Assembly (NCBI RefSeq): GCF_001243895.1
Contig: NZ_LN851186.1
Location: 1,746,993 to 1,810,992 of the forward strand
Reading direction: 5' to 3'
Source: Bacillus testis
GTDB taxonomy: Bacteria > Bacillota > Bacilli > Bacillales > DSM-1321
Length of the DNA stretch: 64,000 bases
Shown here: positions 57,172-64,000 of the stretch, one piece after another
Position numbering within the stretch: the first letter of the stretch is position 1
Layout of the letters: the number at the start of each line of letters is the position of its first letter
The notes under the pieces: generated by a model
Told to the model about the DNA's origin: nothing
Seen by the model: only the letters and a program-made list of their open reading frames with translations
The model's database searches: none
Translations under genes and position numbers: made by a program

Positions 57172-58125
57172 GTGACTAAACAAAAACTAATATGTATCAT
57201 GGGACCGACTGCAGTCGGAAAAACGCGCTTGAGCATTGATTTGGCAAAGGCGTTTTCCGGGGAAATCATCAGCGGCGATTCCATGCAGGTATATAAGGGG
57301 ATGGACATAGGGACGGCTAAAATCACAGCGGCTGAGATGGAAGGCATCCCCCATCATATGATTGACATCAAGAATCCGGACGAACCTTTTAACGTGGCTC
57401 AGTTTCAGGAGCTTGTGAGTTCAGCGATTAAAGAGATTAGCGGCAGAGGCAAATTGCCAATCATTGTCGGGGGGACTGGATTATACATAGAGGCTGTCCT
57501 GCAGCAATATACATTCTCTGAATCAGTAAGCGATCCGTTGTATAGAGAACGATTGGAGGCATTGGCAGAAACGGAAGGTGTTGAAAAGGTCCATTCCATG
57601 CTTCGGGAGGTCGATCCTGCCAGTGCGGAATCCATCCATCCCAATAATGTCCGGAGGGTAATCCGCGCCTTGGAAATTTTTCACTGCACAGGCCGTACAA
57701 TGACCGAACAGCTTAAGAAACAGAAAAAGGAATATGTATATGACGCCGCATTGATCGGCTTGAATATAGCAAGAGATACCTTATATAAACGGATTGATGA
57801 ACGTGTGGACCAAATGGTCGACCAAGGTCTGGTGGACGAAGTAAGAGCTCTTTATGACCAGGGCTTAAGGGAATGCCAATCGATCCAGGCGATCGGATAT
57901 AAGGAATTGTATGCCTATTTTGATGGCTTCGTATCATTCGAGGATGCAATTGAACAATTGAAACAAAATTCAAGGCGTTATGCAAAACGGCAGTTGACTT
58001 GGTTCCGCAATAAAATGGATCTTGAGTGGTTCATGATGGATGAGGAAGACTATTCAAAAAAAGTTCAGGAAATACTTGCTTATATTGAAGGAAAGTTGTC
58101 ATTAGAGGCGAATAATAAACAATAG
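57172..58125 (+). CDS. miaA: tRNA dimethylallyltransferase
   Basis: Adds the isopentenyl group to A37 of tRNA, making the substrate of MiaB. The 317-residue protein has P-loop GPTAVGKT (about 9-16), ISGDSMQVYKGMDIGTAK, GGTGLYIEAV and the C-terminal RRYAKRQLTWFRNK. The open frame begins at 57091, but the family N-terminus starts at GTG 57172, with a modest AAGGCAG site. hfq follows 25 bp downstream. Confidence 0.96.
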   Translation: MTKQKLICIMGPTAVGKTRLSIDLAKAFSGEIISGDSMQVYKGMDIGTAKITAAEMEGIPHHMIDIKNPDEPFNVAQFQELVSSAIKEISGRGKLPIIVGGTGLYIEAVLQQYTFSESVSDPLYRERLEALAETEGVEKVHSMLREVDPASAESIHPNNVRRVIRALEIFHCTGRTMTEQLKKQKKEYVYDAALIGLNIARDTLYKRIDERVDQMVDQGLVDEVRALYDQGLRECQSIQAIGYKELYAYFDGFVSFEDAIEQLKQNSRRYAKRQLTWFRNKMDLEWFMMDEEDYSKKVQEILAYIEGKLSLEANNKQ

Positions 58126-58150
58126 AGTATAATGAGGAGGATCTGTTGCA

Positions 58151-58378
58151 ATGAAAACATCTGTTAATATTCAAGACCAATTTTTGAATCAGCTACGAAA
58201 AGAAGGTACGTATGTAACCGTATTTCTGTTGAATGGTTTTCAAATAAGAGGCCAAATCAAAGGCTTTGATAATTTTACTGTTTTGTTTGAAAGTGAAGGC
58301 AAGCAACAGCTCGTTTTTAAACATGCCATTTCAACATTTGCACCGCAGCGCAATGTCCAAATTAACTTTGAAGCGTAA
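58151..58378 (+). CDS. hfq: RNA-binding protein Hfq
   Basis: Sm-like hexameric RNA chaperone, 75 residues. The Sm1 motif ([25 protein letters not shown]) and Sm2 motif (VFKHAISTF) are complete. AGGAGGATC site. The miaA-hfq order is widely conserved. Confidence 0.98.
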   Translation: MKTSVNIQDQFLNQLRKEGTYVTVFLLNGFQIRGQIKGFDNFTVLFESEGKQQLVFKHAISTFAPQRNVQINFEA

Positions 58379-58747
58379 TCACAAAGGACAAAAATAAGGA
58401 ATAAAGAAATAAAGAGGCACCAAAAAACAGACATCTAAAGTCTGTTTTTTTGTTGTGCCTAAATCTTCCTAAAAAATAGACTGTTCAGGGGCAAGCGGGA
58501 ATATATATAAATAGGCAAACTATTTCTTGGGAAAGCGCAAAATCTGACAAGTTCCTGTTTGTACATGCAACCATTGTCGTAACTGCCCGTTATTTAGAAG
58601 CAAGTTCATTTTTTCGCCATATTGCATCAAGGTAAACGCCAAGAAGGGTTGGATGTTGCCGGTTTATGTCGAGCGCAACATCTGGGAAATGGAATGCTAA
58701 GTTAGATTTCCGGCATGTTGCGGAGTTGTGATTGAGGGGTGTCTAAT
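58379..58747 (+). other. hfq-spoVK intergenic region
   Basis: Apart from the hfq terminator, about 290 bp with no convincing gene or promoter. Short open stretches exist (for example 58548-58631 and 58625-58701), in different frames and without ribosome-binding sites. spoVK is SigE-dependent in B. subtilis, but no good SigE promoter is visible by eye. Confidence 0.3.
58415..58459 (+). terminator. hfq terminator
   Basis: An inner AAAAACAGAC/GTCTGTTTTT stem enclosed by GGCAC/GTGCC, with the T tract inside the outer stem. Confidence 0.88.
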
Positions 58748-59686
58748 ATGAGTGATTCTAAAAATAAAAGAAATAATGCGCAAATCAATATCGTAATTTC
58801 CAATCAAAAACGCAAGAAAATCACCAAGGAACCGCCGATGCAAGAACATTTAGCCCAAGAGATACCTGGCCACCACCAAGAACTGAAGCAAATCGAAAAA
58901 GAGCTGGATGTATTAATCGGCATGGAGGAAATGAAAAAAATCATCAAACAAATATACGCCTGGATCTATGTGAACAAAAAGAGGGAAGAACAGGGACTGA
59001 AGGCTGAGAAACAAGCCTTACATATGATGTTTAAGGGGAATCCTGGAACAGGCAAGACAACGGTTGCTAGATTAATCGGGAAATTATTCCTCAAAATGAA
59101 TGTCCTAAGCAAAGGCCATCTGATTGAAGCTGAAAGAGCCGATCTTGTAGGGGAATATATCGGCCATACGGCGCAAAAAACAAGAGATCTCATCAAGAAA
59201 GCGATCGGCGGGATTTTGTTCATCGATGAAGCTTATTCATTGGGGAGAGGAGGGGAAAAGGATTTCGGGAAAGAAGCCATTGATACGCTGGTAAAGCATA
59301 TGGAAGACCGCCACCATGAATTTATACTCATCCTTGCCGGCTATTCAGCAGAGATGGTAGAATTCCTGTCTCTGAATCCAGGGTTGCATTCCCGCTTTCC
59401 GATCGTGGTGGATTTTCCGGATTATACAGTAGACCAACTGATGGATATTGCGTCGTTGCTCCTGAAGGAAAAGGAATACCAGTTCAGCAAAGAAGCGGAA
59501 AAGCAATTCGAGCAGCATTTGCTGGAATTAAAGAACGTATGGAGTCCGATTAGTTTTTCGAATGGCCGCTATGTAAGAAACGCCATTGAGAAATCGATTC
59601 GCTCCCAAGCGATGAGGCTTCTTTTGAGCGATATGTACGATAAGAAGGAACTACAGACGATCAGGTCGCAGGATTTGCAATTTTAA
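58748..59686 (+). CDS. spoVK: Stage V sporulation protein K, AAA ATPase
   Basis: Mother-cell AAA+ protein of the CbxX/CfqX type, needed for late spore maturation. The 312 residues have a charged N-terminus, Walker A FKGNPGTGKTT near residue 98, Walker B GILFIDEAYSLGRGGEKDFG near 157 and sensor/arginine regions (HSRFPIVVDFPDY). GTG 58739 is inside the GAGGGGTGT site, so ATG 58748 is used. hflX, which follows in B. subtilis, is missing. Confidence 0.95.
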   Translation: MSDSKNKRNNAQINIVISNQKRKKITKEPPMQEHLAQEIPGHHQELKQIEKELDVLIGMEEMKKIIKQIYAWIYVNKKREEQGLKAEKQALHMMFKGNPGTGKTTVARLIGKLFLKMNVLSKGHLIEAERADLVGEYIGHTAQKTRDLIKKAIGGILFIDEAYSLGRGGEKDFGKEAIDTLVKHMEDRHHEFILILAGYSAEMVEFLSLNPGLHSRFPIVVDFPDYTVDQLMDIASLLLKEKEYQFSKEAEKQFEQHLLELKNVWSPISFSNGRYVRNAIEKSIRSQAMRLLLSDMYDKKELQTIRSQDLQF

Positions 59687-59700
59687 GCAATAAGCTTTAA

Positions 59701-59859
59701 GGAGAGCGGCGCTTATTTTGTAATGTAGACCACTTCTCGATTGTTCGATATGCCGCTGAAGATTTATTTGAGCCTGACCATTATATAGATCGTAACCTCC
59801 TCAACTTAAGCCGATTGATGAGTGACTGGATGACATTATTCCTTGCCAACTGGCGCTAA
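59701..59859 (+). pseudogene. Possible gene remnant between spoVK and ynbB
   Basis: A 52-codon open frame with protein-like composition (RYAAEDLFEPDHYIDRNLL, ending TLFLANWR) and no start codon with a ribosome-binding site. Its last codons TGG CGC TAA lie in the 5' end of repeat copy F, so the repeat supplies the stop. It does not look like HflX. I recognise no family; it may be a 5'-deleted gene or chance. Confidence 0.3.
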
Positions 59860-59931
59860 AACCCCCACTTCAACACACAAGTAAAGACAAAGAAGAGAAA
59901 GTGGGAGGTCAAGCGCCAGGAAGTATTTGAA
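59836..59931 (+). repeat. Dispersed structured repeat, copy F (3' truncated)
   Basis: Best preserved 5' half: TTATTCC, AACTGGCGCTAAAAC, AAGTAAAGACAAAGAAG, GGTCAAGCGCCAG. TGGCGCT (59851) pairs with AGCGCCA (59912) and CCCACTT (59864) with AAGTGGG (59899), giving a two-part stem around the conserved AAAGACAAAG loop. The 3' hairpin half is missing. Confidence 0.7.
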
Positions 59932-59935
59932 TGGA

Positions 59936-59966
59936 AGACGGGGCAGCAAAAGCTGTCTCTTTTTTG
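59936..59966 (+). terminator. Terminator after repeat F
   Basis: GGGGCAGC, loop AAAA, GCTGTCTC (G:T pairs), then T6. It probably ends spoVK transcription. The remaining 230 bp before ynbB shows no gene and no clear promoter. Confidence 0.75.
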
Positions 59967-60198
59967 TATGCTAAAATGTGACAATGTATAAGTTCTTACT
60001 AAACTATGTTCTAAATTATCAATAAGTATAATACACATTATTTTTCTTTTTAAATATCTAAATCGAAAACACGACCATGCTTTCAAAGCCTTCCAAAAAT
60101 CACCCAGGTGAAGAAATCCTTCGCATAAGGTGAATTCCTGGCTGTTACAGTGTACAATAGGAGAGGTTATGAATAGGAAATAGATAGGAGTCATTTGA

Positions 60199-61467
60199 AT
60201 GTATCAAGATTTAACGTATGGAAAAGCATTGCAAGCGATTAGTGAAAGAATGGAAGGCAAGTTGGCGCCTTTACATAAAAAAGTGGACCGAAATGTAGAA
60301 TTGAACCAATACCGTGTTTTGAAAAGCTTCCAGAATCATAAAGTGAGCGATTCACATTTTATTCCGACGACTGGATACGGATATGACGATCTTGGGAGAG
60401 ATACGCTTGAAAAAGTATATGCCGAAGTGTTCGGTGGGGAAGCTGGGTTGGTCCGGCCTCAAATCATCTCGGGCACCCATGCCATCTCCACGTCTCTTTT
60501 CGGCGTTCTGCGGCCCGGCGATGAATTGATCTATATTACCGGCAAGCCTTACGATACGCTTGAGGAAATCGTAGGAATCCGCGGCAGCGGCAAAGGATCT
60601 TTAAAGGAATACCAGATTGGCTATAAATCGATCGATTTACTGGAAGATGGAACTGTGGATTTCGAGAAAGTCCGGAAGGCGATTTCGCCGAAAACAAAAA
60701 TGATCGGCATTCAGCGCTCTAAAGGCTATGCTTCGCGCCCTTCTTATACCATTGCAGAAATCAAAGAAATGATTCAATTTGTTAAAGAAATTAAAAGAGA
60801 CGTCGTTGTGTTCGTTGATAATTGCTATGGCGAATTTGTGGAAACATTGGAACCATGCCATGTCGGAGCGGATTTAATGGCCGGTTCTCTCATAAAAAAT
60901 CCAGGTGGTGGACTGGCCAAGACTGGCGGCTATATCGTCGGCAGAGAAGACTTGGTGGAATTGTGCGCCTATAGGCTGACATCCCCTGGCATCGGGGCGG
61001 AGGCGGGTGCTTCCCTCTATTCGCTGCAAGAAATGTATCAAGGCTTCTTTATGGCGCCGCATATTGTCGGCCAAGCACTGAAAGGGGCACAATTCACTTC
61101 TGCTATTCTTGAAGAAGTAGGGATGAAGACATTTCCTGCCTGGGATGCCGAACGCACGGATTTGATCCAGGCTGTGCAATTTGATGACCGCGATCTTATG
61201 GTTACTTTTTGCCAGGCGATTCAATTCGCCTCGCCGATCAATTCCCATTTCACTCCTTATCCGAATTACATGCCTGGCTATGAGGATGATGTCATAATGG
61301 CTGCAGGCACTTTCATCCAGGGAGCGAGCATTGAGTTAACGGCGGATGGCCCACTGCGTCCTCCTTACATTGCATATGTACAGGGCGGCTTGACTTATGA
61401 GCATGTAAAAGCAGCCATTTTGATCGCACTGAATTCTTTATTGGAAAAAGGGCATATTACGCTCTAA
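60199..61467 (+). CDS. ynbB: YnbB, PLP-dependent methionine gamma-lyase-like protein
   Basis: A 422-residue aluminium-resistance/MGL-like family PLP protein conserved upstream of glnR in Bacillus. PLP features: SGTHAISTSLFGVLRPGD, VVVFVDNCYGEF (Asp against the pyridine N) and the lysine in GSLIKNPGGGLAKTGGY. Enzymatic activity is not established. TAGGAGTC site. The next gene follows after 15 bp, suggesting a two-gene unit. Confidence 0.92.
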   Translation: MYQDLTYGKALQAISERMEGKLAPLHKKVDRNVELNQYRVLKSFQNHKVSDSHFIPTTGYGYDDLGRDTLEKVYAEVFGGEAGLVRPQIISGTHAISTSLFGVLRPGDELIYITGKPYDTLEEIVGIRGSGKGSLKEYQIGYKSIDLLEDGTVDFEKVRKAISPKTKMIGIQRSKGYASRPSYTIAEIKEMIQFVKEIKRDVVVFVDNCYGEFVETLEPCHVGADLMAGSLIKNPGGGLAKTGGYIVGREDLVELCAYRLTSPGIGAEAGASLYSLQEMYQGFFMAPHIVGQALKGAQFTSAILEEVGMKTFPAWDAERTDLIQAVQFDDRDLMVTFCQAIQFASPINSHFTPYPNYMPGYEDDVIMAAGTFIQGASIELTADGPLRPPYIAYVQGGLTYEHVKAAILIALNSLLEKGHITL

Positions 61468-61482
61468 ACAGGAGGGAAAGGC

Positions 61483-61881
61483 ATGGAGGAAAAAATTGTG
61501 TTGACTGAAGAACAGCAAAGGCTATTGGATAAGCAGGGCTGGTTCTATGAATATAAGGAAGTGGACAAACCATTAGCAGATATCGCAACAAGAGGGATGC
61601 GGGAAAACCTGAACCACGAAGATCTTCAGATTGTCCTTGCAATCGGGAAAGAGATGGCCGAATTGATCCTGGACACAGTCATCGCTAATATCAAAGATGG
61701 CTATAAGTACCGCGAAGGGCTCTGGAATAATGTAATCGAAGATACAGTGGTGGAATTCAAAAGAGTAAGAAGCGGAGACCGTTCTCTTTTGCGCTTGGTA
61801 CTCCCGGATTCTGAAGGGCGTTTTCCGGAAGATGAGGGTTGCCAATATCCATACTGCGAGCAGTATAAAGCTATAGATTAA
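61483..61881 (+). CDS. Uncharacterised 132-residue protein
   Basis: I do not recognise this family. It is acidic and soluble, without signal or membrane segments, starting MEEKIVLTEEQQRLLDKQGWFY and ending in a Cys-containing CQYPYCEQYKAID. Coding is supported by the ACAGGAGGG site, intergenic spacing of 15 bp from ynbB and a strong terminator just behind it. It is absent from the B. subtilis ynbB-glnR interval. Confidence 0.85.
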   Translation: MEEKIVLTEEQQRLLDKQGWFYEYKEVDKPLADIATRGMRENLNHEDLQIVLAIGKEMAELILDTVIANIKDGYKYREGLWNNVIEDTVVEFKRVRSGDRSLLRLVLPDSEGRFPEDEGCQYPYCEQYKAID

Positions 61882-61887
61882 CGAACG

Positions 61888-61917
61888 AAGTGCACATGAA
61901 GATGTGCACTTTTTTTA
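61888..61917 (+). terminator. Terminator before glnRA
   Basis: AAGTGCACAT, loop GAAG, ATGTGCACTT, then T5. Confidence 0.93.
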
Positions 61918-61955
61918 GATAGAAAAGAAAAACGAATGATTAGAAAAGAATTTAA

Positions 61956-61972
61956 TGTCAGAAAACCTTACA
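61956..61972 (+). promoter_or_regulatory. GlnR/TnrA operator 1
   Basis: TGTCA, 7 bp, TTACA: exact match to the GlnR/TnrA consensus TGTNA-N7-TNACA, 5 bp upstream of the -35. Confidence 0.92.
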
Positions 61973-61977
61973 TTTGT

Positions 61978-62006
61978 TTGACAATATTGTTTACGTGGAA
62001 TAGAAT
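61978..62006 (+). promoter_or_regulatory. SigA promoter of glnRA
   Basis: Consensus TTGACA, 17 bp, TAGAAT, 31 bp before glnR. Confidence 0.9.
61979..61995 (+). promoter_or_regulatory. GlnR operator 2 (weaker)
   Basis: TGACA, 7 bp, TTACG overlaps the -35 region; one mismatch in each half-site. The position matches the second operator of B. subtilis glnRA (TGACA-N7-TAACA). Confidence 0.65.
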
Positions 62007-62036
62007 GAAAATAACAATAAGTGAGGAGGGAAAGTT

Positions 62037-62438
62037 TTGGATAGTAAAAATATCCGAAGATCCATGCCGCTTTTTCCCATCAGTATCGTTATGCAGCTCA
62101 CAGAATTGTCAGCCCGCCAAATCCGTTATTATGAAGAGCATGGCCTTATCGCCCCTGCCCGAACAGAAGGGAATAAGCGGATCTTTTCCCTGAATGATAT
62201 CGATACATTGCTCGAGATCAAAGAATTGCTGGAGCAAGGCGTAAATATGGCAGGCATTAAGAAAGTGTTTGCAGTTAAAGAAGAAGCATCTATACAAGAA
62301 ACATCCATAAAACAAGAAACAGTGAAACAAGAATTGACGGACAGAGAACTGAGACAATTATTAAGGGCAGATTTGTTGCACAACAGCAAAAATCGCTCGA
62401 TGCTGCGTCAAGGAGATATGTCCAGATTCTTTCATTAA
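62037..62438 (+). CDS. glnR: Glutamine synthetase repressor GlnR
   Basis: MerR-family nitrogen repressor, 133 residues. The winged helix ([32 protein letters not shown]) is followed by GVNMAGIKK and ends [10 protein letters not shown]; the C-terminal tail is the part known to sense feedback-inhibited glutamine synthetase. TTG start with GAGGAGGGA. It represses its own operon through the operators upstream. Confidence 0.98.
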   Translation: MDSKNIRRSMPLFPISIVMQLTELSARQIRYYEEHGLIAPARTEGNKRIFSLNDIDTLLEIKELLEQGVNMAGIKKVFAVKEEASIQETSIKQETVKQELTDRELRQLLRADLLHNSKNRSMLRQGDMSRFFH

Positions 62439-62468
62439 GAAGAGGAAAAGAAACAGGAGGAAACGAAC

Positions 62469-63803
62469 ATGGCAAAATATTCACGCGAAGATATTATGAA
62501 ATTGGCTAAAGAAGAAAATGTTAAGTATATCCGCCTGCAATTCACGGATATTCTAGGTACAATTAAAAATGTAGAGATACCAGTAAGTCAATTAACAAAA
62601 GCATTGGATAATAAAATGATGTTCGACGGTTCTTCCATCGAAGGATTTGTCCGCATTGAAGAATCAGACATGTACTTGTATCCGGATTTAGACACATGGG
62701 TAATCTTCCCTTGGACTTCTGAAAAAGGTAAAGTAGCCCGATTGATTTGTGATATCTATAATACAGATGGCACACCATTCCTCGGCGATCCACGCAATAA
62801 CTTGAAACGAATGCTGAATGAAATGAAAAAAATGGGCTTTACGAACTTCAATGTTGGCCCTGAACCTGAATTCTTCTTGTTCAAATTGGACGAAAAAGGC
62901 GAACCAACACTTGAATTAAATGATAAAGGCGGCTATTTTGACCTAGCCCCAACAGACCTAGGAGAAAATTGCCGACGCGATATCGTGCTTGAACTGGAAG
63001 AAATGGGCTTTGAAATTGAAGCATCCCACCATGAAGTGGCTCCAGGGCAACACGAAATCGATTTTAAATATGCCGATGCTGTAACGGCTTGCGACTACAT
63101 CCAAACATTTAAGTTGGTTGTTAAAACGATTGCCCGTAAACACGGACTTCATGCGACATTCATGCCGAAACCATTGTTCGGCGTTAATGGATCCGGTATG
63201 CACTGTAACGTATCCCTGTTTAACGGCAAAGACAATGTATTCTATGACAAAGAAGGCAGCCTTGAATTAAGCGATACAGCCCGCCAATTCATCGCCGGTG
63301 TCATTAAACATGCACCACACTTTACAGCTGTGACAAACCCGACCGTCAATTCATACAAACGGTTAGTACCAGGTTACGAAGCGCCTTGTTATGTTGCATG
63401 GTCAGCCAAAAACCGCAGCCCGCTCGTACGTATCCCTGCTTCCCGTGGCTTAAGCACACGTGTTGAAGTTCGCAGTGTTGATCCGGCAGCTAACCCGTAT
63501 TTAGCAGTAGCCGTATTGCTTGCAGCAGGCTTGAGCGGAATTAAAGATAACCTTACACCGCCTAAAGCAATCGACCGCAATATCTATGTCATGTCAAAAG
63601 AAGAACGCGTTGAAGCAGGCATCACTGACCTGCCATCCACATTGTATGCAGCGCTTGAAAGCTTAAAACAAGACGAAGTCATCTGCGAAGCACTTGGCGA
63701 TCATCTGCTGGAACATTTCATTGAAGCAAAAGAGATTGAATGGGATATGTTCCGCACGCAGGTCCACCCTTGGGAGAGAGAACAATACATGACCATGTAT
63801 TGA
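62469..63803 (+). CDS. glnA: Glutamine synthetase, type I-alpha
   Basis: Dodecameric GS making glutamine from glutamate, ammonia and ATP; also a regulator, since its feedback-inhibited form activates GlnR and sequesters TnrA. The 444 residues (B. subtilis length) show FDGSSIEGF, Arg62 (the residue implicated in feedback inhibition), [19 protein letters not shown] and NRSPLVRIP. No adenylylation-site region, as expected for GSI-alpha. AGGAGG site, 30 bp after glnR. Confidence 0.98.
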   Translation: MAKYSREDIMKLAKEENVKYIRLQFTDILGTIKNVEIPVSQLTKALDNKMMFDGSSIEGFVRIEESDMYLYPDLDTWVIFPWTSEKGKVARLICDIYNTDGTPFLGDPRNNLKRMLNEMKKMGFTNFNVGPEPEFFLFKLDEKGEPTLELNDKGGYFDLAPTDLGENCRRDIVLELEEMGFEIEASHHEVAPGQHEIDFKYADAVTACDYIQTFKLVVKTIARKHGLHATFMPKPLFGVNGSGMHCNVSLFNGKDNVFYDKEGSLELSDTARQFIAGVIKHAPHFTAVTNPTVNSYKRLVPGYEAPCYVAWSAKNRSPLVRIPASRGLSTRVEVRSVDPAANPYLAVAVLLAAGLSGIKDNLTPPKAIDRNIYVMSKEERVEAGITDLPSTLYAALESLKQDEVICEALGDHLLEHFIEAKEIEWDMFRTQVHPWEREQYMTMY

Positions 63804-63810
63804 TAGAGGG

Positions 63811-63848
63811 AACCCTTGATACCATTGGTATTGAGGGTTTTTTATTTT
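63811..63848 (+). terminator. glnA terminator
   Basis: AACCCTTGATACC, loop ATT, GGTATTGAGGGTT (two G:T pairs) followed by a T-rich tail. It could also be the junction where an integrated element begins. Confidence 0.88.
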
Positions 63849-63905
63849 TGGGGGTTTTTTATAAATTTGCTGGTGATATGTTTCGCACCCACATTACACC
63901 CACTT

Positions 63906-64000
63906 TTAATTCAAAATACCCTTAGTGTATTCCTCGAATTTATCAATTCTCTCTTCCTCAATTTTATCGGATATATGAGAATAAACATCGGCGGTAATTT
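63906..64000 (-). CDS. Probable tyrosine recombinase (integrase), C-terminal end
   Basis: Only the last 30 codons are in the window: ITADVYSHISDKIEEERIDK, then FEEYTKGILN. The ADVYSH block matches the catalytic-tyrosine region (T-x-D-x-YSH) of phage and ICE integrases, and the C-terminal extension is of typical length. The gene is read towards glnA and ends 102 bp after the glnA stop. Identification rests on this short segment. Confidence 0.65.
   Translation of the reverse strand, partial: ITADVYSHISDKIEEERIDKFEEYTKGILN

Noticed and set aside
58548..58701. Short protein-like stretches between hfq and spoVK
   Set aside because: They lie in different frames, lack start signals and match nothing I recognise.
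1..64000. CRISPR arrays, rRNA or tRNA genes, intact insertion sequences
   Set aside because: No regularly spaced direct repeats, no rRNA or tRNA-like sequence and no transposase gene were seen in reading the window.

Overview
This 64 kb window is core chromosome of an endospore-forming Firmicute of the family Bacillaceae. The evidence is the near-complete, largely colinear match of gene order to the Bacillus subtilis truB to glnA arc, sporulation genes throughout (dpaAB, spoIIIE, spoVS, cotE, spoVK, a gerA-type operon), strong AGGAGG ribosome-binding sites, frequent TTG/GTG starts, SigA promoters of TTGACA/TATAAT type and many intrinsic terminators. I do not name a genus. Differences from B. 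subtilis include a 2-oxoacid:ferredoxin oxidoreductase (korAB), no pbpX between recA and rny, no hflX between spoVK and ynbB, and a nucleoside-type BMP/ABC operon between ymfC and ymfF.

Layout on the + strand: translation and RNA genes (truB 3' end, ribF, rpsO, pnp); ylxY and the M16 peptidase mlpA; dipicolinate and lysine/DAP genes (ylmC, dpaA, dpaB, asd, dapG, dapA); rnjB; tepA-ylzJ; spoIIIE; GntR regulator ymfC with lipoprotein and ABC transporter (nupN-Q); M16 pair ymfF/ymfH, ymfI, ymfJ; ymfK-rodZ-pgsA-cinA; recA with a LexA box; rny; ymdB; spoVS; an M19 dipeptidase; korAB. A tandem pair of Arg/Ser/Cys-rich small genes lies on the - strand at 41.8-42.8 kb. Then come tdh-kbl, miaB-ymcA, cotE, mutS-mutL, a three-gene germinant-receptor operon on the - strand (53.2-57.0 kb), miaA-hfq, spoVK, ynbB with a small unknown gene, and glnR-glnA with two GlnR-type operators. 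At the extreme right edge the last 30 codons of a probable tyrosine recombinase appear on the - strand, suggesting that an integrated element begins just outside the window.

The genes fall into working sets. aspartate-semialdehyde dehydrogenase, aspartokinase I and dihydrodipicolinate synthase supply both lysine/peptidoglycan DAP and the substrate of the DpaAB dipicolinate synthase used in the spore core. rnjB, pnp and rny are three RNA-decay enzymes, and ymcA is a known RNase Y partner. cotE, the small Arg/Ser/Cys-rich proteins and the ger operon concern spore coat and germination.

The most unusual feature is a family of short (about 95-155 bp) structured intergenic repeats, seven copies of which I can align by eye (near 14.5, 24.4, 28.4, 37.0, 41.8, 42.3 and 59.9 kb). 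They share sequence blocks and paired stems, occur on both strands, and carry stop codons at their ends. One copy is visibly inserted into the 3' end of a gene whose intact tandem paralog lies next door, which indicates past mobility.
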